From the IMG/VR virus record IMGVR_UViG_3300022752_004038, positions 1-27,808 of that record: a stretch of DNA of 27,808 nucleotides. The stretch is one strand, 5' to 3'. The notes beneath the pieces were generated by a model, which saw only the letters and a list, made by a program, of their open reading frames with translations, made no database searches and was not told the DNA's origin. Positions 1 to 8,800 of this stretch are shown here, one piece after another; positions within the stretch are counted from its first letter, which is position 1, and the number at the start of each line of letters is the position of its first letter. A program made the position numbers and the translations under genes. This DNA comes from a virus.

Positions 1-165
1 AATTTGGACTGGTTTGCCTTCTTGGCACCGCTGCGTCTCACGGTTGTATTCCGGTTGGTCAACCCACTCCACATGGGCGTAGTCAGCCATACCAGCCGGG
101 TCAATATGGATATCCCCAATGTGACGAGGATACTCACCAGTCGATAGTTTGATATAAGCGCTCAT
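1..165 (-). CDS. Small tail-fibre-associated protein, partial (N-terminal 55 residues)
   Basis: An open frame on the minus strand starts with ATG at 165 and runs off the left edge without a stop. The protein begins MSAYIKLSTGEYPRHIGD and contains a stretch around PEYNRETQRCQEG. The YIKL-S/T-TGEYPR opening resembles small proteins found beside tail fibre and tail assembly chaperone genes in aquatic myoviruses; this is recalled from the family style and was not searched. The start codon overlaps the stop of the beta-propeller gene by four bases (ATGA), so the two are probably translationally coupled and belong to the host-recognition cassette. The piece is richer in GC than the baseplate genes. 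The function is unknown; a role in fibre assembly is a guess from position. Confidence 0.7.
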   Translation of the reverse strand, partial: MSAYIKLSTGEYPRHIGDIHIDPAGMADYAHVEWVDQPEYNRETQRCQEGKPVQI

Positions 166-1478
166 ATTGTCGTCACCGAGGAAGTGAGGGTGCCAGCAGC
201 ATCAGCACGCGATGTGGAGGATGATGTAAATGAAGTTGCAGAAACTGTATATGTCGATGATGAATCAGATGCCGTTGGAGTATCTATTGTTTGAGAAGAA
301 GCAGCATAAGTCAGCGATATACCGCCGACCGTATATGTACCAGTTTTTGAACCGTCATTTGGCAACTTTGCAATAAAAATATCTTGGTTGCTACCAGTAT
401 AAATCCGGCCAGCAACATACAAATTATTTGATATATCTACAGCAATACTTATTGCATTTGATTGGCCAAAGTTGCTTGTAGTGGTTATATATCTTTGCCA
501 TTGAATAGTCCCAGTAGAATTATACTTTGCCAAAAACATTCTACTAAAACCACTAGCATAACCAGATATATAAACATTACCAATTGAATCAGTAACAACT
601 GACGACGCTGTGCTTAATGAAACTCTCCTTTGCCATTGCAAAGTTCCACTTGAATCATATTTAGCAAGAAAAATATTAGCATCACCACCATTATCTGAAG
701 TGCCAGTTACATAAACATTGCCACTAGAGTCTACTGCGCAACCAGTGCCCCCTGTATCACTACCATTTACTAATAAAGATTTTTGCCACTGCACGGCAAA
801 TGAACTATTATATTTTATAATAGACGCCCGGAAAGGTGATGTCACTCCACTTCTTCCTGTTGTGTATATATTTCCAGAGGAGTCAACAATAATTGTTGCA
901 GCATTAGCATTTGCATATCCAATTTCGTTTTGAAATTGAACAGTGCCAGACGAATTATATTTAATAACTTCAAAATTGCCGTTTTGGTTATTACCAAAAA
1001 CATAAATATTACTAGAAGAATCTATTGCAACTGCATTTGGTCCATTTGGTGTTACATATTGAGTAACGCCCATATTACCCAAAGTTTTTTGCCATTGGAT
1101 TGTTCCACTTGAATTATATTTAGCAGCAACATTAAAACCTGCAGTTGAACCGCCGTCCCTGCCAGCAGCATAAACGTTTCCAGACGAATCTACCGCAACG
1201 CCTCTGAAATCAACTGACGAACCGCCAGATAAAACACTTTGCCACTGAATAGTTCCTGAATTATTATATTTAGCAACTACTGCATTATCATTCGTTCCAT
1301 CATAAGTGCTTCCAGAGATATATATGTCGCCCGGACTGGTGACAGTAATTGCATACCCAGTATCATCTCCAAAACCCCTTCTCAAAAGTCCCATCCAATA
1401 CGGACCGCCGATGCCGGTCAGGGCAGTAAACCCAAACCCTCTAGCTGATGCTGCTCCACGAGTACCGAGTAATGGCAT
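162..1478 (-). CDS. Seven-repeat SBBP-type beta-propeller tail protein, probable host-recognition protein
   Basis: This 438-residue protein contains seven repeats of about 40-50 residues of the SBBP (beta-propeller) type, with the pattern VDSSGNVYxxG...AKYxSSGTIQWQ. They begin near residues 41, 92, 148, 194, 246, 293 and 343. Seven repeats fit a seven-bladed propeller. The last repeat lacks the closing xxxQWQ strand, while the N-terminal segment around PYWMGLL (26-32) looks like that missing strand, so the ring may close by an N-to-C 'velcro'. The first 25 residues (MPLLGTRGAASARGFG) are of a type seen at the start of phage tail proteins. The last 60 residues are rich in Ser and Thr. The start at 1478 has an AAGGA ribosome site about nine bases upstream. 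The gene follows the 167-aa fibre gene after 11 bases. A receptor-binding or virion-decoration role is inferred from fold and position; no enzyme motif is seen. Confidence 0.85.
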   Translation of the reverse strand: MPLLGTRGAASARGFGFTALTGIGGPYWMGLLRRGFGDDTGYAITVTSPGDIYISGSTYDGTNDNAVVAKYNNSGTIQWQSVLSGGSSVDFRGVAVDSSGNVYAAGRDGGSTAGFNVAAKYNSSGTIQWQKTLGNMGVTQYVTPNGPNAVAIDSSSNIYVFGNNQNGNFEVIKYNSSGTVQFQNEIGYANANAATIIVDSSGNIYTTGRSGVTSPFRASIIKYNSSFAVQWQKSLLVNGSDTGGTGCAVDSSGNVYVTGTSDNGGDANIFLAKYDSSGTLQWQRRVSLSTASSVVTDSIGNVYISGYASGFSRMFLAKYNSTGTIQWQRYITTTSNFGQSNAISIAVDISNNLYVAGRIYTGSNQDIFIAKLPNDGSKTGTYTVGGISLTYAASSQTIDTPTASDSSSTYTVSATSFTSSSTSRADAAGTLTSSVTTI

Positions 1479-1489
1479 AACTATATTCC

Positions 1490-1993
1490 TTAAGCAAACT
1501 TGGTCAATGAAGCAAACACTGTATAAGCAGAACTACCTGTCTTTACAATAGTGAATAAGTACATGTCAATGCTCGATGCATTACCAGAAGTTGGAGCAGT
1601 ACCACCTTGCCACTTTGGAGTAACAGTAATACCATCGATCTGGAATACGTTATTGTAGTAAGCAGTGGCACCGTTGGTGTTCATGAATGCAACACTGAGG
1701 GATTCACCAGTATTCATGATGCTGTTTAGTGTATTTGAACCATCGCCGCGAACGTTTAGTGTAAAGTTAGCGGAAGCGCTGGTAGTATAATATAATACAC
1801 CTTGAGTTAAAGCATCAAAGTTAATAGTACCGGTTGCTGCAGTTGCAGATACGGTAGTAACTTCACGAACACCTTTAATAATATCATTAGTCAATGTCTT
1901 ATTAGTTAGTGTTTGAGTATCGGTAGTGCCAACAAATGAACCAGCTGGTACACTAACACCAACTGCTGCGGCTAAAGATGATGCTTTACTCAT
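1490..1993 (-). CDS. Fibre-like structural protein with TLTNKTLT motif
   Basis: This is a 167-residue virion-type protein. Residues about 25-45 carry the TDTQTLTNKTLTNDI motif common in phage tail fibres, followed by a short beta-rich domain (INFDALTQGVLYYTTSAS...) ending in MYLFTIVKTGSSAYTVFASL. The same layout, TLTNKTLT then xxxREV/RETV then a beta domain closing with a 'time-course' strand, forms the C-terminal part of the 401-aa fibre at 4377-5582, so the two are probably paralogous modules. The start at 1993 has a strong CGGAG ribosome site seven bases upstream and lies about 30 bases downstream of an exact late promoter motif. It may be a separate fibre tip or decoration subunit. The exact role cannot be read from sequence. 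Confidence 0.75.
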   Translation of the reverse strand: MSKASSLAAAVGVSVPAGSFVGTTDTQTLTNKTLTNDIIKGVREVTTVSATAATGTINFDALTQGVLYYTTSASANFTLNVRGDGSNTLNSIMNTGESLSVAFMNTNGATAYYNNVFQIDGITVTPKWQGGTAPTSGNASSIDMYLFTIVKTGSSAYTVFASLTKFA

Positions 1994-2023
1994 TTTATCT
2001 CCGGATTAAATTAGTACTTACTT

Positions 2024-2031
2024 TATTTATA
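2024..2031 (-). promoter_or_regulatory. T4-type late promoter (TATAAATA)
   Basis: An exact TATAAATA lies on the minus strand, overlapping the stop codon of the chaperone gene and about 30 bases upstream of the ATG at 1993. T4 late promoters are defined by this octamer, recognised by the phage sigma factor gp55 with gp33 and the sliding clamp. It would give separate late transcription of the 167-aa fibre, the propeller protein and the gene beyond. Confidence 0.75.
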
Positions 2032-2473
2032 CTGGTTCTGTTGGCCAAGTTACTTCCCATGGAAAACCTGATTGGGTAGTAATATCACGTAAAGCTTGAC
2101 GGTAGGTTGCCCATGGGGTACTAATTGAATCAGGGATATCCTTACCTTGGGTCCAATCTGATGTAGCTAGTTTAGCATTGCGTGTTGTGCGCATATTCTT
2201 AGCTTGCTCGGCATCAACAGCAGCCTTAGCTTCATCGGTCATATCGGCAACACTGTACTTGGTGAACCACTTACCATCAACTTGCTCAACACCATCACGG
2301 AAAGCAGTCTGATAACGAGTTGGCTGAGCTTGTGGGCCTTCAAGGACTACATCATAACCGAAATCATTAAATAGATCTTCGGTGATTTGTGCTGGAAAGC
2401 CAGTGTTTGAGAAAGCAGCACGGAACTCAGATTCCGTAATTACTGCACCAGTTTCTTTGTTTCTTAATTCCAT
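2027..2473 (-). CDS. Phage tail assembly chaperone-like protein (Phage_tail_APC type)
   Basis: This 148-residue protein has a C-terminal half carrying the conserved layout of the phage tail assembly chaperone family (Phage_tail_APC): RNAKLATSDWTQGKDIPDS, then WATYRQALRDITTQ and GFPWEVTWP. Members lie next to fibre genes and are thought to help fibre folding or attachment. The N-terminal half (MELRNKETGAVITESEFRAA...) is of the kind that often precedes it, acidic and probably compact. The start at 2473 has a TAGGAG ribosome site eight bases upstream. It follows the 632-aa adhesin after 8 bases, so the adhesin is the likely client. Confidence in the family is high; the client is inferred. Confidence 0.85.
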   Translation of the reverse strand: MELRNKETGAVITESEFRAAFSNTGFPAQITEDLFNDFGYDVVLEGPQAQPTRYQTAFRDGVEQVDGKWFTKYSVADMTDEAKAAVDAEQAKNMRTTRNAKLATSDWTQGKDIPDSISTPWATYRQALRDITTQSGFPWEVTWPTEPV

Positions 2474-2481
2474 GTTTGCTC

Positions 2482-4380
2482 CTAAGCAATTGCGAGGAAG
2501 ATGTAGGTTGCGGCAGATACGTTAATATTAGTTGCAGCAAGTTGATTAACAATGAAGCCTGAGCTATCTGGATCAATACTATCATCAGTAGTAACATCAG
2601 CAGCAGTAGTATTAAGACTTAAGTGTGGATCATTGGCAGTTACAATACCGCGAGCTGTATCCCAGACGTACCAATCACCAGTGGAGTCAGTACGCTTAAT
2701 CAGGACAAACCGTGCACCACCAGTGAATCCACAGTTGATGGTTTGTGTTGTGCCGTTGCCAGTGTATGAGCCTACTTTGGAAACGCCAGCAACGGTGGCA
2801 AAGAGGTAAGTGACCATGTTGTAGCCACTCAACGTATTGTTCACAAAGAATTGCGTAGATGTTGGCGTTTTATTGTCCCAACCATTATTTGTATCTTGTG
2901 CTGCCGTTTGGTCAAGATAAAGAATCTTTGTGTTTCCAATCGCCGCCGCATAAACCATCCAACCTTCCCAAGTGCCGTTACGCACTTTACGAATCATTAA
3001 TTCCGGGACAACACCTAAGTTGTGGTTCAATGTTTGTGCAGCACCTGTTGTAGTCCAGCAAACCTCATCAAAGAAGCCGGGGGCGCGGCGCATCCAATAG
3101 AAGATTGACCCAGTTGTGAATGTGTTGTAGTCGCTAACTTCCCCGACATGCAGTTTTAACTGGTCGTAATTGAATTTAACAAAATAATTTCCTGATCCTG
3201 TAATTTCTGCGCCAGTCGTATTTGTCGCCAAGTATTGCGTATTTCCGCGCAACCTGTCGTAGTCAAACCAGTTGTAACTTGAAGATGTTGTGTTCTTTGC
3301 CCAAAACGTATCGGCTGGAAACGCTGTATTTACAACGTTAATAGTTTCCCCAACTGGCCGCGAATATGCTTCATACACACTCGTCCCACTCGTCGGCACT
3401 TTCATCGGGCCGCGACGGATGGCGATGTAGATGTATGAAGTAGATATGTACTGACTTACAGTAAAACCAGTCGCATTGATGGCAAAGCCGCCGTTTACGG
3501 TTTCTGCCTGTGTTGCCCCGGCATAGAGTTCTGCGGCTTGCGCCGCAGTAGCCGTCAGCGCCCGCATATTGTCTACAAGTTGAAAATATTGGTTGTTTGC
3601 TAGGTCTTTGACAAGCAGCCATTGCGGCTCATACCCCAAATTCACCGTTGCATTGCCACTGCCATCAGTCGTAAACGACCCACACGAAATCACATTGTCC
3701 GTACCCGTCAGGCCAAAGCCACCTGCATTGTGGGCAAAGAGGTAGGCAACGTAGGTGCCGCCAGAGGCGTTAGTGGTAACGTTGCCGACATAGAAATTTG
3801 TCGCATCCTCAATTGTTGTACCCCAAACATTGGTGTACGTTGCAACTGCATCGGTCGTGTTCAAAAGCAGTGCTTGACTTGTACCCAACCCCGGTGCCTT
3901 GCAATACCAATTAGCAGCCGTGTTGGTTTGCTTTACGACAATGAAACCGGGGGCGCTGCCTAACGCATGTGAAATTGCTCGGTTCTGTGTTCCATTCCCA
4001 GTATACGTCACAACATCAAAGAACTTGGCTTGCTTGCGGAATGTCCATGAGGCGAAAGTGACGCCACTATTGCCAAATCCGTTTGATGACGGGGCAGAAA
4101 AACCGTTGGCGTTAAAAGTTAGCGTCCCATCGTTTTGCTGTGCGCCAGTGGTATCTGACCGTAAATTCTGACTACCTCCGCGCATGGTGTCTGTTAGGAA
4201 ATTGTTGTTAACGGCACTTCTTGACTTAATCCAAACCAACCCACCATTGGTGGACAAGTTAATACCATTGGTAATGGTCTGCGTTGACCCATTGCCCGTA
4301 TATAGGTAGGTGCTGAAGACATCTTCGATGTAGTTAGCAGCGGTGCTACTACCTGCCGAGCTCATTAATAATTTGGTCAT
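2482..4380 (-). CDS. Tandem-repeat tail adhesin / fibre protein
   Basis: This 632-residue protein is built of about six related repeats of 90-100 residues, starting near residues 26, 123, 229, 345, 438 and 535. Each repeat has a YTGNGTxQTI-like opening, a 'P-x-hydrophobic-V/I-K' strand (GLVWIKSRS, GFIVVKQTN, QWLLVKDLA, ELMIRKVRN, FVLIKRTDS) and a closing strand (YVAYLFA, YIYIAIRRG, YIFLAIA). Repeats of this kind occur in tail fibres or adhesins of aquatic phages. The ATG overlaps the stop of the 401-aa fibre by four bases. The stretch encoding the N-terminal two thirds (about 3000-4380) is clearly richer in G and C than the AT-rich 3' end and neighbours, which suggests a mosaic origin. A receptor-binding role is inferred; no catalytic motif or trimerisation domain could be identified. 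Confidence 0.8.
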   Translation of the reverse strand: MTKLLMSSAGSSTAANYIEDVFSTYLYTGNGSTQTITNGINLSTNGGLVWIKSRSAVNNNFLTDTMRGGSQNLRSDTTGAQQNDGTLTFNANGFSAPSSNGFGNSGVTFASWTFRKQAKFFDVVTYTGNGTQNRAISHALGSAPGFIVVKQTNTAANWYCKAPGLGTSQALLLNTTDAVATYTNVWGTTIEDATNFYVGNVTTNASGGTYVAYLFAHNAGGFGLTGTDNVISCGSFTTDGSGNATVNLGYEPQWLLVKDLANNQYFQLVDNMRALTATAAQAAELYAGATQAETVNGGFAINATGFTVSQYISTSYIYIAIRRGPMKVPTSGTSVYEAYSRPVGETINVVNTAFPADTFWAKNTTSSSYNWFDYDRLRGNTQYLATNTTGAEITGSGNYFVKFNYDQLKLHVGEVSDYNTFTTGSIFYWMRRAPGFFDEVCWTTTGAAQTLNHNLGVVPELMIRKVRNGTWEGWMVYAAAIGNTKILYLDQTAAQDTNNGWDNKTPTSTQFFVNNTLSGYNMVTYLFATVAGVSKVGSYTGNGTTQTINCGFTGGARFVLIKRTDSTGDWYVWDTARGIVTANDPHLSLNTTAADVTTDDSIDPDSSGFIVNQLAATNINVSAATYIFLAIA

Positions 4381-5582
4381 GCGTTTAATCCTGCAGTAAA
4401 TGCTTGATAAGTAGTACCGCCATCGGTAGTATATGCTACAAATGTATCAACCTTACCAGTTACGGCAGTTAATGTTGGAGCTATACCACCTGGGAACTTA
4501 AATGCACTATTAAATGTAACAGCGGCTGAACCGGTTGTTACAAACTTAACAGCAAATTCAAAATAAGTACCTGATGCTGGAGGATTAGTTGGTGCACCAA
4601 TTGTTACAGTACCGCTTGATGGTAGGGTAACAACGAAAACGTTTGCAGTGCTAAGATCAAGAGTAACAGTAGTACCAGCAGTAGGACTAAATGTTGATAC
4701 TGTTTCACGAATTGATGTTGTAACTGGGCGGGTTAGTGTCTTATTGGTAAGAGTATCAGTTGTAGCACGACCAACTAATGTATCAGTTGATGTTGGTAGT
4801 GTTAAGGTACCGCTATTGCTGATAGTTGAAATAACTGGTGAAGTTAGTGTTGGTGAATTTGCAAGTACAACTGAACCTGAACCTGTTGTTGATGGAGTAA
4901 ATGCGCCAGTTTGTGAATAAACTTGCCATGTAGTACCATCATAAAGCATTTGGACACTACTACCAGTAATATCGCATACAAGGTTTTCAGCAACACCTTC
5001 GATTGTTGAACCGTTTCTATTGATGGTTAGGTTATTAGTTGCCCATGAACCACCATCAGCAATCCATACTTGAGTACCAGTTGCTGGAGTTGCTGGAAGA
5101 TTTACTGAGAAAGCACCGGCAGTTGTATCAGCAATAATACCTTGCTTATCAGTAAGAGTTGTTGTGGCAATAACCTTTGTGTAAGTAATACCACCTGATA
5201 CTGCTGCCCAAACTGGAGCGCCTGTGCCGCTTGATGTTAATACTTGGCCAAGTGTACCCGCAGCAGTATAAGCATGTGCTGTACCTGTGCCATAACCAAT
5301 ACCACCAGAAGTTGGGGTTGCAGTACTATTAGTACCACCGTTTGCAATTGCTACAACACCGCTAACATTAGTGGCAGTAGTGGCAGTAGTAGCATTACCT
5401 GATAGAGTAGCGGTAATTGTACCAGCTGAGAAGTTACCTGATGCATCACGTTGAACTACATAATTAGCGGTATTTGCCGATGATTTAAGGCCTAATTCAG
5501 TATTTAGACCAGAAAAGTTATTATCAACTTCAGTGCTTGTTAATGGAGCACCTTTAACAGACCTTAAAGTAATTGTTGCCAT
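4377..5582 (-). CDS. Tail fibre-like protein
   Basis: This 401-residue protein has a classic phage fibre organisation. The N-terminus (MATITLRSVKGAPLTSTEVDNN) is the common attachment-type start with the 'EVDNNFxxLN' motif. It is followed by VVQRDASGNFSAGTITATL and SGNATTATTATNV, low-complexity shaft motifs frequent in collagen-like or beta-helical fibres. A GGTN-type segment follows, then the TDTLTNKTLTRP motif and a beta-rich C-terminal domain ending FVAYTTDGGTTYQAFTAGL. That C-terminal module resembles the 167-aa protein at 1490-1993. The start at 5582 has an AAAGGA ribosome site eight bases upstream and two late promoters 40-100 bases upstream. It heads the adhesin-chaperone operon and is probably the fibre part that carries or anchors the 632-aa adhesin. 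Confidence 0.85.
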   Translation of the reverse strand: MATITLRSVKGAPLTSTEVDNNFSGLNTELGLKSSANTANYVVQRDASGNFSAGTITATLSGNATTATTATNVSGVVAIANGGTNSTATPTSGGIGYGTGTAHAYTAAGTLGQVLTSSGTGAPVWAAVSGGITYTKVIATTTLTDKQGIIADTTAGAFSVNLPATPATGTQVWIADGGSWATNNLTINRNGSTIEGVAENLVCDITGSSVQMLYDGTTWQVYSQTGAFTPSTTGSGSVVLANSPTLTSPVISTISNSGTLTLPTSTDTLVGRATTDTLTNKTLTRPVTTSIRETVSTFSPTAGTTVTLDLSTANVFVVTLPSSGTVTIGAPTNPPASGTYFEFAVKFVTTGSAAVTFNSAFKFPGGIAPTLTAVTGKVDTFVAYTTDGGTTYQAFTAGLNA

Positions 5583-5624
5583 TTATAGTTCCTTTGATGA
5601 ACGGTTATGCAATCAATGCTAATT

Positions 5625-5632
5625 TATTTATA
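5625..5632 (-). promoter_or_regulatory. T4-type late promoter (TATAAATA), gene-proximal copy
   Basis: An exact TATAAATA on the minus strand lies about 42 bases upstream of the 401-aa fibre ATG. It sits in a 15-base context, CTAATTTATTTATAC on the plus strand, that is repeated identically 46 bases upstream at the second late promoter. It would direct late expression of the fibre operon. Confidence 0.75.
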
Positions 5633-5670
5633 CAACAAAAAAGACTCATGCGAAATTTTGAATTCTAATT

Positions 5671-5678
5671 TATTTATA
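5671..5678 (-). promoter_or_regulatory. T4-type late promoter (TATAAATA), distal copy
   Basis: A second exact TATAAATA on the minus strand lies immediately after the stop of the 68-aa gene. It shares CTAATTTATTTATAC (plus strand) with the copy at 5625. The 97-base gap between the 68-aa gene and the fibre gene is thus essentially a duplicated late promoter; nothing else is seen in it. Confidence 0.75.
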
Positions 5679-5679
5679 C

Positions 5680-5886
5680 TTACAATTTCTTCAAGAGTAC
5701 TTCTAACATACCTTTTATTTCATTAATTTCTTGTTTTAATTCTCTTACTTCTTCACCTTGTTTCATTAAGTCGGTCATAAAATTCTTTCGAGCTCGATGC
5801 TCTTGGAGTTTAACCGAATCGCATGCTAATATAGCCTTTGATTCGGCATCTCGTATTAGATCTGGATTATCTTTTACTTTAATCAT
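5680..5886 (-). CDS. Small coiled-coil protein, probably virion-associated
   Basis: This 68-residue protein opens MIKVKDNPDLIRDAESKAI. Short proteins with a 'I-K-V-x-D-N-P-D-L-x-R-D' start are common after the giant baseplate/fibre genes of T4-like aquatic phages. Residues about 38-68 (MTDLMKQGEEVRELKQEINE onward) show a heptad pattern of hydrophobic residues and read as an amphipathic coiled coil. Its ATG overlaps the stop of the 2083-aa gene by one base (TAATG), so it is translationally coupled to it. A late promoter follows its stop. It could be an oligomerising accessory of the giant protein; no specific function is claimed. Confidence 0.75.
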   Translation of the reverse strand: MIKVKDNPDLIRDAESKAILACDSVKLQEHRARKNFMTDLMKQGEEVRELKQEINEIKGMLEVLLKKL

Positions 5887-8800
5887 TAATAGTCGTCAGT
5901 AGCAATAACACGAAGATCCTTAAACATTGGTACAACTGCTGGATTAGGACTTAACATTACAATCTTAATCACAAAGGTATTAAACTTAGCACCGTCTGGT
6001 AAACAAGTATTTGTTGCATTCTCAAAGAAATATTCAGCAAAAGTATTTCTTGTATTACCATTAACTGAAGTAATAGCCATTTCAACATATTTATTTTGGC
6101 TATCAAAATCAGTTGTACCAGGGGCATTTACTTTGTAATATACCTTAAAGCTTGATGCTTCTGGACAATATGCATTAATGTATACCTTAAGATCTTGTGC
6201 TTCAAACCCTGGAGCAAGAGTTACTCGACGAGTCATATATCGTGCTAATGCATTACCGCCAGAATAACCATCTTCTCCAGTTGCATCATTATTAATAATA
6301 TTTTGAATTAGTACATTAGACAATCTAGTAATGTCAAGCGCTGGAACAACCTTTGTTGAATTACTTGAGAAATCTGATTTAACTGTTAATGAATCAAACT
6401 TATTAGGAATTAATGCTTTTCTCTTTAATGTTGCAACATTTTTACCATATTGCAATGGCTTAAAGACAGTATCAATTTCACCAGTTTCAGATGTTGACTT
6501 ATAATAGAATGATGATGCTGTTCCTGGGAACTGTAGCATTTCACCATCAACATAAAGAACATCATATAATGTTTTTTCTGCTGGAACGAATGATTTTAGA
6601 ATTGCTGAAGTATCAGTTGTTGTTGCAAACTCAGCAATATTAATTCTAAACATAATATCTTCAAGTTGCTCAGCAGTCCATGTTGAAGCATTTTGTGACT
6701 TAAACATTGAACCAATATATGGTTGTTGCGCTACTATTTGGCCTGTAATTAGATCATCTTCACCTAAAACCGCAGTATAAATTCTAAAGCTCTTACTATT
6801 ACCAAGAATAACAAATGCATATTGACCAGGTGGAAGATATGCTGGTGTAACAAATTTAAATCTTGTATATTCATCAAGATTTGGTGTATTTACACCTGTT
6901 GATATATTTAAGTTTGATGATTCAACAATATCTTTTGAATCAACTGTTACTGTAGCATAAGGAACAATTTCTGATGAACTTGGATACCCATTAACAACTG
7001 GACGGATTTCAACAGTAACTGGACTTGACAGATCTTTTTGAGCAAACCATAAATCAATGGATGTAACAACTACACCTTCTGGCTCTTCAACAAAGAATGT
7101 TTGGGCAAGTGGATCCATTCCAGCTTTTGCTGCGTTTAACTTTGTTGTGTTTAATTTAATGGTGACATCATTAATTGATGCCTTTTTTGTTCCAGCTGAA
7201 TTTGTTGCATCAATTTTAACTGATAAATCACCAACCGCTACGCCATCTTTAGTTTTATCAATGTAAACTGTAAATGTTCTTGATTCACCACGTGGAATAT
7301 CTACTGGAAAATTACCAAGTGTATTATCCCATGTTGGCGAATAGCGCTTATTACCTTCTAATGGATTATATGGAGCAGTACCAATAACTTTTGTTCGCGT
7401 CTTACCATCTTTTGACCAACGCTTATCTGTTGTATACCATTCAACATTTTCATCAAAATAAATATGATGAGCAGCATACATATATGCTCCACGTGAAATC
7501 CATTTTGATGTTCCTGATTGTTCAATACCAAAACTAACTCCACTATTTTGTGTTAGCTTATCTGTTCCAACATTAATATTATTAATTCTTAATATACCAT
7601 CACTTGGAGTAGATGTAGTTGATGCACTTGAGGTATTAGTAATAGTAACTTGTACACCAATTCTAATATCTGCAGTTTGAGATAATACTGATGCTTCAGG
7701 TTTACCCGTCCAACCCTCAAAACCAGCAAATAAATTGAATGAAGATAAGCCTTGAGTAACCTTTGCAACACCCTTACCTGGAGTTGGATCTAAATTACCA
7801 ACTGGACAATTAACACTAAATTTCCAACCTGTTCCCTTAATTGGTGCATCAATATATAAATCTGCAAATTGTACATTTGCTAATTTTTCAAATGTAAACG
7901 TATAAGTACCAGTTGAACCAGAAGCAATTCCTGGATAACCTAATCTCTTGAGATCAGTATCATATTTGATATAATCACTATTATTTGGATTAGTTATTTT
8001 ACTAATAAAACCAGAATTTAGTTCCTTACCAGCATAAACCAATTTAAATCTATCTGGAATATTGCCAGATGAACAAGTAATTGATGTTGTACCAACAACA
8101 TCAACCCCGAGATTAATTCTGTAATGGAATATGCCTTGCTTACCAGATGACTTGGCATTTTGACCACAAAATAATGTTTGTTCAACAACGCCGGCATCTT
8201 CTTCAACTATTGTTGGAATTGTAGCAGGAGTATTTACTGGTGGAATTGATGTGTAATTAATATTACCAGCAGTAATAGTTGTATTACTTGTATCACGAAC
8301 AACAGTTCCAGCTGATTCTTGTCGGAATTCTTGAAGTGGATCAATTGAAACAGTATTGATCTTAGTTGCAAGTATTGTTTGTTCAGCAGTATTAGTTAAG
8401 CCTTGAGCAAGATATTTTGTCAAGCAACTTGAAGTAATAAATCGCTTATCAAGACTATCTGCTAATTTAAATGCACGGTCACCAACATTAAATCTAATGT
8501 TATCATCATTAGGAATAATGAAAACACCAACAATATCACCAGCTTCATTTGAAATAATGTCTGTTGGTGCACCAACTACTGTAATAATACGAGTGATTGA
8601 ACTAGCACCATCAATATTAATAGTGATAGTATCACCAATTTGGAAAATAGTTGATTGTACTTCTGGAATAAAGTAAAGTCGATTTGACTTTTGCAATAAG
8701 ACTGGTGTTGTTACACCATTAAATGTAATTGATGATACATTATCAGTAATACCAGTTGCAAATTCAACATAAAATGCTGGGTAGCAATATTGACTAACAT

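Noticed and set aside
2552-4171. Several plus-strand open frames opposite the adhesin gene
   Set aside because: They are shadows produced by the GC-richer, Thr/Asn/Gly-rich coding strand; no ribosome sites or recognisable domains, and the minus-strand frame is continuous with clear repeats.
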